DNA of 64,000 nt from Oopsacas minuta (GCA_024704765.1 JAKMXF010000111.1:1809627-1873626), one strand, 5' to 3'. Counted from the first letter of the stretch, positions 1 to 12,027 are shown. Notes: generated by a model from the letters alone, not told the origin. Numbers and translations: made by a program.

Positions 1-75
1 AATTTCTGACGGGCTTTTACCCCTCCTAAACTCGATAAATATGTAAGCCCTGAAATGTTCTTTGTCTAAATTCAT
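1..75 (-). CDS. mariner transposase, N-terminal 25 codons (partial)
   Basis: The minus-strand frame opens with ATG at 75-73 and reads MNLDKEHFRAYIFIEF followed by RRGKSPSEI before the window ends. This matches the start of the mariner helix-turn-helix, where an acidic-K-x-H-x-R-A segment leads into an (E/D)F-x-x-G turn. It would be the DNA-binding end of a DDE transposase that cuts at TA. The catalytic part is outside the window, so whether the gene is intact is unknown. The start was chosen because it immediately precedes the family motif and sits at the usual distance from the terminal repeat. Confidence 0.6.
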   Translation of the reverse strand, partial: MNLDKEHFRAYIFIEFRRGKSPSEI

Positions 76-269
76 CAACGCTATAGGAGCATATTCTCTA
101 TGAGCAAATATAGTGAATTACCAGAAAACAAATGATAAGAATTGTGTATAAACCGAATTAGTACATTATATGGTGTAGTCTTTACAGTCATGGGCAAATG
201 ACATATAATTTTGATTATCTACAAGTTACACATCGAGTCTCATTACTTTTGTGTCCCACCAAGTGTTTG
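1..269 (-). mobile_element. 5' end of a mariner element, cut by the window edge
   Basis: Read on the minus strand, a mariner-like terminus begins next to a TA dinucleotide at 270-271 and contains the run AAGTAATGAGAC, which is also in the terminal repeat of the mariner at 21865-23169. About 195 bases of leader separate it from a start codon at 75-73. Only the leader and first 25 codons lie in the window, so the other terminus cannot be checked. The shared terminal motif suggests the same mariner group as the 22-kb copy. Confidence 0.6.
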
Positions 270-354
270 TATTTATATGTATATACAATGTAATTCAAGT
301 ATATTTGAGAGTTTCAAAAGTACTTGTACTTGTAGCTAAATACATTTCAGTATG

Positions 355-1807
355 GGATTAACCATCGAGCGAAACTTCAATGTTACAATCAAGAATAGAC
401 AGTCTTTTTGGACTTGATGAAAATATACTGTAAATTGTTTTAGTTGTTCCTAGAAATGTTATTACATCTGTACAACATAAAGCTGATTTCGCACCACACA
501 AGTTTTGACTATGATACCCACAAGGTGAGATAGTGCATAAAGGATTTTCTTGCTCTAAATGTTTTGAACTCCATTATGCCTTCCGAATAAAATACTTGCA
601 TTATCATATCCCTGCCACCTGCAATCTTTAAAAGGAATTTCATTTTCTGTTAGAAATTATAATTTCATAGTAGCGATCTCTGAACTAGTTTGCTGGAGTC
701 ATCAACGAAAGTAAAAAACTGTCCACGAATTATGTACTTATTCTGTTCCCGGGTCAAGTATCTAAACACAAAGGTGCTTTGTTCAATTTCTGAAACATTT
801 AGAGTCGTATCTACCATGATGAAAAAGTATTTAGCATCATCTCGTTCTTCTCGGATGCAACGGGGAACATTATCTGCGGATATATGGATAAATTCGTTTT
901 GAGAATCCTTAGAAAGTAATGGACCTGTAAACCTTTCCCTCCTTTTTGAGATTCTTGCACTATTGTAACGTGTCACGAAGAACTTGATCATAATGAGATA
1001 TAAATTCAATTATTCCAAGAAAATTACCATTGTGAACATCTCCCCTAAAGGACAGACTCCTTTCACCCAAGAGGAGAACAACATCAAAGATTTTTTGCAG
1101 TAATATCTTCCATTTGTTATTTCGATTGTCATGCTTGCAGTAAGTTGCATACCAATTGTAGAGTTGTGCAGTAAACGAATTTAAATTGATGCCATTCCAA
1201 GTAACATCGTTTGTGATTTGTGCTATTTTCATATTGAGATCTACTATAGAATAGTCTTTACATTTGACCTACGACCGAAACCAGTTACCGAAGCAAGATA
1301 TGAAGGAGTTGAGCTGATACATGCTTCTGTATATGCAAATAACCTACACGGAAACCAAGTATTCTTAGATTGACTGTAAACAAGCCAATCTGTGTTTTCA
1401 GTTTCATCATTTAGCCTTCCTTTCATAAACAAAGAGAAGGGAAAAGCTTAACCTGTGACATCTGGAGGAATGTATAATAGTTTGGGTTGAGACCGGGTAT
1501 TCACCCACTCCTCAATCCCTTTCTTTGAAACATGTGCATATAAGGCTCCAATGTAATATATTCTCACTTGATTCCTTTCAAATTCACAAGTGGCTTTAAC
1601 TTCGGAATGGTATTCTGAAACTTTGTTCTTAAAATTGTCCACGGCATCAAGAATATTCTCATCCAATACTCTTTCCATAAGTTTTGAAGAATTTCAGCTG
1701 GTCTGTGAATACCGACTTGAAATAATGTCTGCAATCCTTTCATCGACACTATCTCTTACCCGCTTCTCTTGACGATTTTGTGCACCTAACTTATGAGTGT
1801 AAGACAT
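355..1807 (-). pseudogene. ZMYM1-like (DUF4371) hAT transposase relic
   Basis: Broken minus-strand frames line up in the order expected for the hAT-derived ZMYM1/DUF4371 family. In order they are: a basic N-terminal part (MSYTHKLGAQNRQEKRVRD, from 1807); a TTF-type zinc-finger segment with DWLVYSQSKNTW and PCRLF (about 1244-1432); NGNFLGIIEFISHYDQVL (about 970-1030); the catalytic strand FFIMVDTTLNVSE (about 800-860); and WQGYDNASI then LCGAKSALCC (about 450-620). Several frameshifts and stops separate these blocks, so it cannot encode a transposase. The C-terminal dimerisation region is missing and no flanking target duplication was found. The family assignment is firm; the exact ends are not. 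Confidence 0.75.
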
Positions 1808-2295
1808 AATTACTGATCGAAATATTGAAGGATTGAAATACAGCAATTTGTAGAATTCAATATCAATAATCGTGTTGAAAGTAAAATAAATTAATCTCAA
1901 ATGAACTAATATGGTTTCAACCGATGAAATATAATTAGTAACAATTTATTAATGACATGTTGAATCCTTTGTCTGATTTGTGTGAGATCATAGCAATTAT
2001 TAGTGTAAGAAAGTAATTCATATTGGAGCAAAAGATGTTTTATGTACAGTATGTCCCATAATATTGTCAGTAATCTCGATTTGTTATTATTGAATATTAC
2101 CCAACCATTCTTTGTTATTTTAGTAACAGTTCAGAAGAAAAGCTGAATAAATTACAAACATTCTTATATTAATGATTCCGTTTAGACTCCATTGATATCA
2201 TTACTATTGGATGGTGTTACACCACCAAATAATGACACAATTCTTTTCACAAATAATTTTGTATTTTCCAACATTTCTATGATTGTGAAATTATT

Positions 2296-2640
2296 CAAGG
2301 CTTGTCTGAAAACCCCCCACAAAGTCGAATGGAAATTCAAACCCTTTACAATGCTCGAATTACCAGCGCTAAAGATATATCCTCGTGTATTGGTGTCCCC
2401 GTCAGAACTGTGTTTCAGGTAATTGGGTTGGCAAAATAATACAAATGTCTTATTCACAAAGGTAGCTGGTCCACCTACGAAAATTCTAGCAAGAGACAAG
2501 AGAAGGATATCCGCTCTACTTAAATCAAACGCAAGGATGTCTGTTCGACAGTTGACTACCCGATTGCAATCGATGGCCAGAAAAAGAACAGTGTATCGCC
2601 ACCTTAAAAGAAAAAATGTAAAATCCCTGTGATTCGAATT
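2296..2640 (+). pseudogene. Tc1-like transposase, N-terminal fragment
   Basis: Two overlapping plus-strand frames together give the paired helix-turn-helix of a Tc1 transposase: MEIQTLYNARITSAKDIS (from 2330), then, after a frameshift, AGPPTKILARDKRRISALL and a following helix. The order and wording closely follow the transposase in the element at 46753-48120, which carries IEILYNAGITKGVDI and KANDKRRIAALYQSNPR. This is therefore a piece of the same DD34E group. The catalytic domain is missing or unrecognisable after about 2640. It has no terminal repeats that I can see. Confidence 0.65.
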
Positions 2641-3688
2641 CGAGCATTAAGAACTTCAGAGACATCAGACAAACAACAAGAACATAGTATATATCCAGGA
2701 ATTAGTGTAATGTCGGGTGTATCAACTCCAGGGCCTTTATGTCATAGTTACGTGAGTGTGCGTAGAACATCATGACGCTCAGACTCATTAACTTGTCCAA
2801 TTAACCATGAATGTAAAGACATGCAATCAATAATGACAAAAGGTGGAATCTATGTATGAAATACAAAATAATTTAGTTATTCTTATAAATATTTCAGTAG
2901 GTATGTATAAACTTATGTTTATTGAATTATATATATACGAGCCTTTGGCTCGTCGCTTCACTATAAACTCAGCGAATTGCACCTCGATGTAATCAACGGA
3001 TAAACAAACAGGCAAAGAACAATTGAGATTTAATAATATTGATGTTGCTTACAATACTCAGACTAAGAGGACTCGATTATCCCAGTATAGTGGTTGAAAG
3101 TATGATTCTTCCTCAATTTTGAACTTTGATTACTATATAGTTATGAAAACAACAATAAAATACATATGAGAAACCTGAAAATTCGAAATCCGTATTTAGC
3201 GTACTTAGTTACCCCCTGTGTAGCTTTTAGAACAAGCCTGTATGTATATTTTGAAATTTAGCTAATTTGTTCAATTTATATTTATAATCAACAATAAACT
3301 TACATTTGATTAATCCAAAAGTGTGAAAATCGAATTCAGCATGTTCGATATATTTAGTGCTGTTTTATTGAATTCTATACTTCCCCGATAAACATGATAA
3401 ATGCCTAGTTATGCTAGAATTTCAAAACTGCATACCGTAAATCATTTCCTTGACAACGGAGAAACAAACAAACAAACAAACAGACAGACAGACAGACAGT
3501 TAGACAGACAACTAAACTTTGAGATTTAATAATATAGATCATTACTTAGCAGCAAACTATCAAGAATGGAATGCTGAACTTAAATATAGGGACAATATAT
3601 ATTTAATAGATATAACATACCATGATTGATTGATATGAACCACCACAAATGATGCTATAAACTTAAATAGATATACGTATATACTATA
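2641..3688. other. No gene seen; low-complexity and repeat tails
   Basis: No credible coding frame is present. Two places (about 3026-3044 and 3522-3539) share the string GAGATTTAATAATAT followed by (T/A)GAT, each downstream of a CAAA- or CAGA-rich stretch. Such tails resemble 3' ends of RTE-type LINE elements, but no reverse-transcriptase sequence accompanies them, so this is only a suggestion. Confidence 0.4.
3462..3512 (+). repeat. Compound (CAAA)n(CAGA)n microsatellite
   Basis: About 19 bases of CAAA repeats run directly into about 32 bases of CAGA repeats with one interruption (GTTAGACAG). It precedes the shared GAGATTTAATAATAT string. Confidence 0.9.
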
Positions 3689-4896
3689 CAGTCAACTCCG
3701 CTTAATTGGACCAGAACCAATTCTATTTACCAGTCATTGTTATCATCATGATTCACGGAAGGCATTAAACGATCCGATTTTGTATATTGAATGGGATTGA
3801 CCCACCATAGAGTGATTAACACAATGTTGCAAAAGGCGATTATGGGCTGATAGGTACTTACACTGAAGGTATATGTTAAAATCTTATCATATATAGTAAA
3901 TCGACTTTGTAGATTTAAAATGCCACCAGTTTTTAGTTCACATCTGGAAATGGGACTATGATGTAATCTGTGGTACTATCTTTTAAGTAATAAGTTATGG
4001 ATTAAGAATAAATGAGTTCTAAATTTTTGAGTGTTATATATCGGCCAGCCCTATAAATTATTTATAAACTTGAAAACAATGCGTATATTGAATTCAATTC
4101 TAAATTGGATAATTCATAAAATGATACTAATGAATTAGAAATAAAGTAATTATAAAATATTATAACGAGAATTTACATTTTTCTAAAAATAAATTTCATC
4201 CGAATCGGTGTCCCATACATTCAATATCAAGGAAAGTATAAGTGGGCGCCTTTGGACGGGTCTAGAAATTATTGAGAATGAAATTTAGAAAGATATACTA
4301 TGCGAAATTGTGAACTATTCAAATCACAATTATTTACATTGTTAGATCGGGGACCCAAAATCTAGGTCAAGGAGCTGAAATATTTATAAAAATAGACGGC
4401 TAAAAATGCATGAGAAAGAAAAATAACCATTTATTTTATTTTGCAAACGAGATAAAATACACCACATAATGGATACGAATATTGATAAATGCTATTGATT
4501 TATCGATAGTCCAGGATACTCAAATATCGCAAGGGTATTAGAAGAATAAACATTTGTGGTCTTCAAGATTTCAAAGTTCTAATTTAGCCTAAGTTTGAGA
4601 CTTTGGTTACACATGTAGCAAGTTCATTAAGTAACTAATAATAGCTTATTTCAAGATTTGAATTAGTGTAAATCGAATGCACACAATAATTTTGGCAAAT
4701 AGCAAAGTCAAATTTTCACCTATTAGCGTATATTTCTCACCCTGTGGCGTTAACTAGCTTTAGGGGATTCTGCGACTGAGAATTAGAATAGTACTGCTCT
4801 TTAGTATCATTATTAGAAAATCTCCGGGTAATTGAGAACTCTAAATCTGGACAAAAGGGCTGGAACTAATTTGTCTCGATTAAGCTGAGTTGACTA
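3689..4896. mobile_element. Non-autonomous pogo/Tigger-like element
   Basis: The left end reads CAGTCAACTCCGCTTAATT next to TA at 3687-3688. The right end, read in reverse, is TAGTCAACTCAGCTTAATC next to TA at 4897-4898. The roughly 20-bp imperfect inverted termini starting CAGT, flanked by TA, are typical of pogo/Tigger elements. The 1.2-kb interior has no transposase frame, so it would depend on an enzyme elsewhere. A shorter relative with the same end (CAGTCAACTCCGCTTAATTA, reversed) lies at about 30080-30294. Confidence 0.6.
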
Positions 4897-4898
4897 TA

Positions 4899-6165
4899 GA
4901 TAGATTAGAAACAACGTAATTAAAAAACTTACAGCAAAAAAGGAATATACGGGAACCAAAGAGAACTGTCTATATAAGGAAATACACCTATAATATATAA
5001 AATAAACCACAAAACTTTGGATTCTTGATATATCTCTTAATGCCTTCTCATAGTTCCGGTTTCATCTTAACAGTTAAATTCAGTTCCAGAATTAACATAC
5101 GTACTGCTCCCAAATCATAATAATGTCATATTCATTGGATTACTTGTAGTTTAGACTATAAATGGGTCGATATGTAGAAGAGTTAAATTATTACCACTGT
5201 TGTCACTATTTGAAAAGAGACAGTGATTTTGAAATATTGTAAGAAATCACTGTCTATACAGAAAACTCAATATTTTATGAAGTTATAACCTATAAACCAT
5301 CTGAGCAAATGATTTAATATTTGACAATACATGTTGACTGGTTAGTAGCCACCCAAACAGCAATTTTCATACAATTCTGAGGCTGTTGGTGAATTGGCTG
5401 AATGATCTGACATGGAAATCCACAATAACAAAATACCTCTACAAATAGATTTGAATTTGAGGGGAAAATTGTCCGACACTTAGATGAAAAGCAAAAGTTG
5501 CACTGTAGGAGGTAGAAAGTATCAATTCTTGCTCGGGCTTAGAATCTTCAGTAATTTCATTTCTGGAGAGAATATCTAAGCTAAATAACTCTCTGGATGA
5601 TAATTTTCCATCTTTAGCAAAAAACCTTTAGTCTTCGGGATCTACTATTTACCAAAACACGGGAAAATATAGAATGACATAACAGGGCTCCAATCATTTG
5701 GAGGATGACACAAATACTGATGATATTCGGTTTAGATCAACAGCATACCGTATGCTGATATACTGTTGGTAACCGAATATGAATTAATCTCAATTACTTA
5801 TTTTTCGGTTGCAACCTTGCTTTAAATATAATTTTGGAATCTTGAAGACTCTGGTTCAATGAACCGGCTTAACGCCCTGTACTACACCATTCTTAATGAC
5901 TGGACATTAGGGTAGAAGACAATTTAATTCACTTGTTGCTTTACAACACCGAATTATGAATTGTTATTGATCTTTCATAATTATCACTTTTGATCTGATT
6001 TGCATCGATTGAAAATGTCAAACATCTTCACCTGCGAAATGTTGGTATTCAAGAAATACGAATAATTTCTGATAATTTGATGTATATTTTAATTAGAAGT
6101 GCTTCCATACAATGAAATAGGCAATCTCTTCCCAAATTACTATCACTGTTTGTCAATGTGGGTGC
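4899..6165. other. No gene seen
   Basis: AT-rich sequence with only short random frames. I found no domain motif, terminal repeat pair or RNA gene. Confidence 0.5.
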
Positions 6166-6547
6166 TCAAGTAGGAGAGTAGCCAATTCCGTAAACTGCCC
6201 CCCACCAAGAGCCGCCAGCTGCTGTTCGCCCATGCCAATCAATTCTAGTGCCTAAGCCTCGTCAATTATATAATAAATTAATTGTTATGAGATTATCATT
6301 TATACGCCGAGATTGTATTTCATATTTGTTTAGATTACCTAATTTCCAAGTTTTCATATGCATATGGTCAGTTGCTTTCTGTTTCCAAAAGCATTTCCGA
6401 TAGATATAATCTAACATATCAATGTGATCAGTGCGTACATACTTATCAGTTAGTTGATTCAAATTTATTAATTAGATGTATCTGTAGACTTACCTGGGTG
6501 CACACGTGACAGGGTCGTCTCCAGGAGCTTACTATTGGTCAGGTGAC
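6166..6547 (-). other. Candidate two-exon coding piece
   Basis: On the minus strand a 54-base segment (6547-6494) has an acceptor-like TTTTCTATAG before it and a perfect GTAAGT donor after CCCAG. It has 31 G+C of 54 bases in an AT-rich neighbourhood. One frame is open and reads HLTNSKLLETTLSRVHP. Splicing over a 242-base intron to the acceptor ending CTTAG at 6252 keeps a frame open: GTRIDWHGRTAAGG, then SWWGAVYGIGYSPT, ending at TGA 6168-6166. The second exon is also GC-rich. I do not recognise the protein and no further upstream exon could be placed, so this may be a real short gene end or chance. Confidence 0.3.
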
Positions 6548-6553
6548 CTATAG

Positions 6554-7425
6554 AAAAACAAATGGAATCACTAAAGGTTTGAAAAAACATACTCGAGAAC
6601 AGTGTAATGTAAATATAACAAGAGGATAATCTGCTGAAACTCAAAAGATTTGAGAGCAAAATCATGTAGACGAATCTCTAAAGATAAAATGCAAGGGGAT
6701 AATTACATTTTGCATCCCTCAATCTCCCCGGGCACTACGCCCCTGGCTGTACTAATTGAATTCGAAACATACAGGGCGTTTCAATAATCGTACACAAAAA
6801 GATTTGTTTGAATTAAACTCGTGAGAAAGATAAATGGATAAACATGGTCTAATATGATAAATAATGTCTTGACATAGATGAAAATAAATAGACAAAGGGT
6901 TACAACCAAACGAAATATTTCAAAATGATTATGTTCAAATTAGATCCTTTTTACAACAACCTGTTCAAGTGGATACCAAAATTTTGCATCTAGTATATTA
7001 TGCAAGTAAGTTGCGTTATTTGAGAGATAAAGTCTTCTACTTAAGTGTTTAGTTCTATTTATAGACTTGATAGCATATTATGTGTTGCTTTGCTCATAAT
7101 ACTTGTACCAATCAACCTTTACAATTCACACAACTTCCGCCCGTAGATTAATACACGACATATACCTGAGTTTGGGTAATATAACAATGGTGTTTAGGCA
7201 ACATGCATGCAAAGTGAGCAGAAAATTTGGGGTTTCCAATTTTAGGCAATATTTCAGTGTATTGGCATGAATTTCTAATACTACAATGATTCGATAACAT
7301 GTAAAGTTATCTTGGTGGGTGATATATCCCCCTGAGCCTGCCACCGGCTAGATATGAAGCAACTTTCGATAATAAATTTTGCAAGAATGAGAGGAATTGC
7401 TATTCGATTTGAAAGGAGGCCAAAA
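6554..7425. other. No gene seen; orphan transposon terminus
   Basis: A Tc1-type terminus, CAGGGCGTTTCAATAATCGT, starts after TA at 6770-6771, but I found no matching inverted copy nearby. The minus-strand frame at 7126-7344 has no recognisable motif and is treated as chance. Confidence 0.4.
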
Positions 7426-7740
7426 TTCCTCGGCGGCCCTGTGTAACTGTCTGAAAATTTATCCTTAGAGTGATAAGCGATAAACCAGAATTACATGCGT
7501 GCCGAAATTTCTACTCGCAGCCCACGATTGATTTAGTGGGCACGCAAGAAAGCCGAAAAACAAAAATTTCACAGGGAAACTATAGTTCCGTTTACTTTTA
7601 AGTATTCCCAATCAGAACTTGTGACAAGTCAAAAAAGTAACCTGAGATAGTTATGCTAAGTAGCTTAATGGATGTCATATGGGTGTATTTCCCAGCAGGC
7701 CAGCAAAATAGTTTTTCATGTCGCACGGCCCGCCGACCGA
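7426..7740. repeat. Possible hAT-type short inverted-repeat element
   Basis: CGGCGGCCCTGTGTAAC at about 7431-7447 is roughly inverted by the right-hand run whose reverse complement is CGGCGGGCCGTGCGAC (about 7719-7734). GC-rich termini of this kind are common in hAT-derived short elements. No target duplication could be confirmed. The following 7741-8240 shows nothing recognisable. Confidence 0.3.
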
Positions 7741-8244
7741 TGTTAAAATGAATTTTGATTAATAATACAGTAAGATTATATGAAAATTCGTACCAAAAAT
7801 AGTGTTAGGAATGTGGATGTTAACAATTGACAAATACAATGCAAAGAAAAATTTATTAAAACATAACGTAGGGAGCTTATATGCCGACTATAAACTTTTT
7901 ATATTTCTAATATTCTCCATATTACTGATTTCCTTCAAGGCCAAATACCCACGTTAATCGGTTGAGAACAACTTCACATGTGGATTAGCTATTCATGAAA
8001 AATCATGTTTACTTAATGATTGTTGAATGGGTAAAATATTATATTGTGGAACAACTGATGTTCTGTCAGTATGGTCCACAGTGTGGCAATATTAGGAAAT
8101 AGGCATATTGTAAAGAACATATTTCAATGCATTTTTCGAATTCTCCATAGTTCAATTAGTAAGAAAATATCATTGCTAGCATTAGAAGCAGTTAGGAATC
8201 CTAACTACGCATAACTTTGTTTTATGTTTCTAATAATAGATATA

Positions 8245-9554
8245 CAGGGTGGCCAATAAGTTCTGCCACATTGAAAAATTATTGTAACTTAACGAATTCT
8301 CATTCGATCTTGTTGACATTTTACATACGCTTCTACATACTACTACATATATTTTATACGAACGTCATTCAATATATCCACCCATTTGCTTGATGACAGA
8401 CTTCAGACGTTGATTGACTACCGCTACAGCGGTACGAACCATTTCTTAAGGGATATTTTCCCATTCTCGCCTCAAAGATGTCTTCAATGATTCGATATTC
8501 GTATGAGACTTCGAGCAGGCTCTTGACTCCAAAATCGACCAAAGAGAAAAATCCAAAGGGTTTAGGTCTGGACTAGAGGGAGGCCATTCTACCTTCGTGA
8601 TAAAGTGGGGAATATTCGCACCAAGCCACTCTTGAGTGCTTTTTACAGTGTGAGCAGGCGCACCGTCCTGTTGAAACACAAATGAACCATTTTCAAACAT
8701 GATCTTGCCAAGGTCTTTCACTAATGGTTCTAGAATGAGCTCCTTGTATGTTGCAGCGTTGATTTTGCACCAGATGGGACGAAAACAAGCAGTGTCCGAC
8801 CAACAGAGGATATTCCCGCCCAAACCATCACCGAGAGTGGTTTCTGGGCTCGTTTAACAAATCTGTATTTCTCAGGGATGGCAGAGGTACATGTCGACAA
8901 ATTCCATCATTCTGACGATTTGATACTTGCTCCACAATAAAGAGTTTCTCGTCAGAGAAAAGTACTCGATCTAGGCCTTGGGTGGCGAATCGAGAAAGGA
9001 GTCCTTTGCTTCTTGACAGCCTCTTCATTTTTATTTGATCAGTAATGAAGTGAACTTTTCTCCGCTTAAAAGAAGATAACCCTAAGTCTCTTCTTACAAT
9101 ATTTTGAGGCGATCCACGAGTTACTTTTAGTTCTTTGGCCATTTTTCTTACTGATCGCTGATGATTCCGCCATACCCGACTCCTGACTGTCTTCCTCATC
9201 CGTATAGTCGTAACTGACACTGGGCGACCACTTCTAGGTTTGTTTATAATGTTACCAGTCTCGTTGAATTGTGTTATAGTACGAAATATGAAATTTCTTC
9301 TAGTTTCTGCAATATTTAGTATTCTCATTATTTCCTTTTGATTTTTCCCATTTTTGAATAATTCAATTATTGCTGATCGTTTGCTTTCCATTGCCACCAA
9401 ATTTGTTGCTATGTACTAAATGTTATACAATTCTGTTGAATTTCGATCCTAAGACTTAAATCAATGAATTGAATACGAAAGCTACCTATTTATCATGGTT
9501 ACATAAATTATATTACTATATAAAGTTATGGGGAAGAACTTATTTGCCACCCTG
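8245..9554 (-). mobile_element. Complete DD37D (maT-like) Tc1/mariner element
   Basis: Inverted termini CAGGGTGGCCAATAAGTTCT (left) and CAGGGTGGCAAATAAGTTCT (right, reversed) enclose 1310 bases, and TA lies outside both ends (8243-8244 and 9555-9556). The element carries one transposase gene on the minus strand. It is one of at least four related copies here; the others are at 12526, 39530 and 42721, plus a 5' fragment at 57650-58048. Confidence 0.9.
8365..9400 (-). pseudogene. DD37D transposase, nearly intact
   Basis: The protein would be about 345 residues, normal for the family. From the start at 9400 it has a paired helix-turn-helix (SAIIELFKNGKNQKEI), a GRPVS turn, the first catalytic Asp in VLFSDEKLF, the second in FVFQQDGAPAHT, and the third in PDLNPLDFSLW. 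I count 37 residues between the second and third acidic residues, and the third is Asp, which defines DD37D. Two lesions are visible: a frameshift near 8826 between the first and second catalytic blocks, and an in-frame TAA at 8446-8448. After the TAA the frame continues to the usual ending GGYIE. It should be inactive but is young. Confidence 0.85.
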
Positions 9555-9927
9555 TATATATTCTCAAACCGCAAATTCCTATGTCCTAATGTATGTAACA
9601 TATTTGATGTAAATACTAAATATAAGAGTGAAAAACATCTTCTGAGAATCAATCTATATTATAACAACAATTTAATCACTTTCCAGGCTTGCCGAAAGCT
9701 GCCAAAAAATTTATCACGTCATTCATTGTCCGGACCGGACAAAATCCGAAAAATATATTTTTCATACGTTTTAAATCTTTCAGTAAAATTCTATATTTTG
9801 GTGGTTATTAGTTATTGCAATACTCTACAACCATATCTCATAATGTTTCTATGTTAGAGTAGCCATTTTGCGGATCATGTCTGTACTAATCACGAACAAT
9901 GAGGCATATAGTTTGTATATATTTCGA
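9555..9927. other. No gene seen between the DD37D element and the Transib frame
   Basis: There is no coding signal. The run TGTCCGGACCGGACA at about 9727-9741 is palindrome-like. I looked here for a Transib terminus starting CAC and found only weak candidates. Confidence 0.4.
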
Positions 9928-10228
9928 ATGGAAGAAGTGCCACAGTCTCTGTTAGGGAACTTATTGAGAACAACCATTTATCCGATGAAGAAACTGCTAT
10001 TCTCCATTTCAAATTTAAATCACTTCTAACATCCAGAGAGGCTTACCGCAGGAAGGATCTTGAAACATGGGATAACATGATTTTCCACTCTACTCACTAA
10101 CAATATTCAATCCGAGAAAGAGAATATCGCTTGATCCTGAATTTCCTTCTTTACTCACTGATTCTGAAAATCGAAACTTTTCAGAATAGATTGTAACTGA
10201 ATCCTGGAAGCATATTCTCGAATGTCAC
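9928..10228 (+). other. Possible decayed N-terminal extension of the Transib gene
   Basis: One frame is open over roughly 9928-10098 (VRELIENNHLSDEETAILHF and a charged stretch) and ends in TAA. A second frame (DPEFPSLLTDSENRNFSE, TAG, IVTESWKHILECH) then runs directly into the ATG at 10229. If both belong to the gene, the N-terminus carries one frameshift and two stops. They could equally be leader sequence. Confidence 0.35.
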
Positions 10229-12027
10229 ATGAAGACTTCCAGATCGAGACTTGGTGTTCTTTTAGAGCATGTGGACTTTTTAGCAGAGAGAGAAAAGATT
10301 GAGCCTAAACAATTACTCGCTCTAGCCTTAGAATTAGTCTCAAATAAATCCTATGACCGTGATACTTCAGAGATGTGCAGGGAAATAATTGATAAGGGAT
10401 CTTTTAACGGTGTATTGAACAAAGTACAAATCTCTAAATGTGCTTATATATTGGACAGCTTAGAAATTTGGGCGAGTGAATACACGAATCTGAAAAGAAT
10501 TCTCAAAGGTGATGTTAAGCTTCCTTCCTATAAGCTTGTCTCGCAATATCGTAGGGAAATAAGCCTAATAAATGAAATGGGAATAGTTAGAGACCCCGAA
10601 GCATTGCCAATTGGGACTTGCGTCTCTTATCATTCCATCCTTAGTCTGACCATTCAACGCTTGCTTTCAACATTAGACTCAGTTCCTGATTCACACTACC
10701 CACTCAAAATTAAGATATCTGATGGATTGGATGGCTCCGGTTGTCGTCAAACCTATAACCAACAAAGCAATAATTCTATATTAAGCACAAAGACTTTCCT
10801 TTTGTTCGGATTCAAAGTAATATCAATTACAGACACACTTGGAAATGACTTGTTCTATAACAGCTCACCCAACTCTCCGTTCTGCTTTAGGCCAGTAGCA
10901 CTGATAGCTTTGAAAGAAGAATATTCTAATGTAAAGCTTATCATGAATACAATAGTCAATCGTCAAACAGACCATATCATACAGGATGGGTTATCTCTTA
11001 TTGGAGGCCATGCACAGGTCGAGATAGTCTGTTTCCTTTTTGATACCAAGATGGCAGGATTGCTGGATGGAGCTGGTGGGGCTTCTTGTCATCTGTGTAC
11101 TGCAACGGATAGCCAAATTAAAAGTTTAGAATGGGCCCGTTCTGGTTTCCCTATTAACAGACTAATTAGCGACGCTCGGCAACTTTTTGAAGAGGTTGAT
11201 GAAGAAGATTACTTGAAACTCCCATCAAATCAACGTGTTGGTATTACGCATCAACCAACTTCTAACATCGATATTATAGCTGCATCTCCTTTGCATGCTT
11301 ACCTTTGTGTATTCAGGTGGTTCATGCTGTTGATATACCATCTTGATGCAGGACACAAGGTATGGGCGCCATCAAACTCGAAAGTAAATTCTTCCATGAA
11401 ACGGGTTCGAGCTTTACCCCAGGAAAGATGTGACTTCAGTGTCGATATCCCTTCAAGCCAGGGTGGCACTTCAACCACTGGTAACATTGCGCGAGACTGC
11501 TTTTTAAATAAGAGAGACCTTTTGACGTGGGCCACTTCTTCCATTAATCCTTCAGGTAAAATATCATTAGAGAAGATCCAGACAAATCTATCTGTTTTGT
11601 TAAGACTCCTCGACAGTGGTGACTCGATTAACTGTGACAATATGCAATTGTGCAAAGAAACGTACGAATTTATTCTAGTTGAGTACCCATGGGCGAGCAT
11701 CACTCCATCTTTGCACAAGTTACTTGCCCATTCGTTTCAGTTAATAGGTGCTTACAATAATGGTAAGGGATTACAGAATCTCTCTGAGGAATGTTTAGAA
11801 TCCTGCAATAAATTTGTAAGGCGATATCGGGAGAATCTTGCAGAAAAACTTCTTTCACAGATAATGTTAGAGATATTTTAGTCAGGTTGTTATGTTGTAG
11901 TGACCCCATCTTAGTACAGAATCGTTTGAAACACGCAAAGAAGAAAAGAGACGTTGCAAATAACCTCCAAGAAATATTATATAATAGTAACTATCAGATG
12001 ATTTATGATAATAAGTATATCCAATAG
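10229..12027 (+). CDS. Transib-type (RAG1-like) transposase with one late frameshift
   Basis: A 550-codon frame (10229-11881) matches the catalytic core of Transib transposases, the family from which RAG1 derives. Visible key residues are D165 (KISDGLDGSG), D272 (FLFDTKMAGLLDG), zinc pair C287/C290 (CHLC), H496/H501 (SLHKLLAH) and E524 (LSEECLESCNKFVRRYREN). Family signatures ASPLHAY and TTGNIARDCF are also present. Spacings track RAG1 closely: D to D 107 here against 108, CxxC to HxxxxH 206 against 207. At about 11840 the frame slips by one base near an AAAAA run. The next frame resumes family sequence (RKTSFTDNVRDILVRLL, CSDPIL) to TAG at 12025-12027. No inverted termini or 5-bp duplication were found. 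It would be a nuclear DNA-cleaving enzyme. No Kelch (RAG2-like) frame is nearby. Confidence 0.85.

Noticed and set aside
7126-7344. 72-codon minus-strand frame
   Set aside because: No homology-like motif, no splice or promoter context, and a length expected by chance.
11299-11718. 139-codon minus-strand frame
   Set aside because: It is antisense to the Transib core and has no motif of its own.
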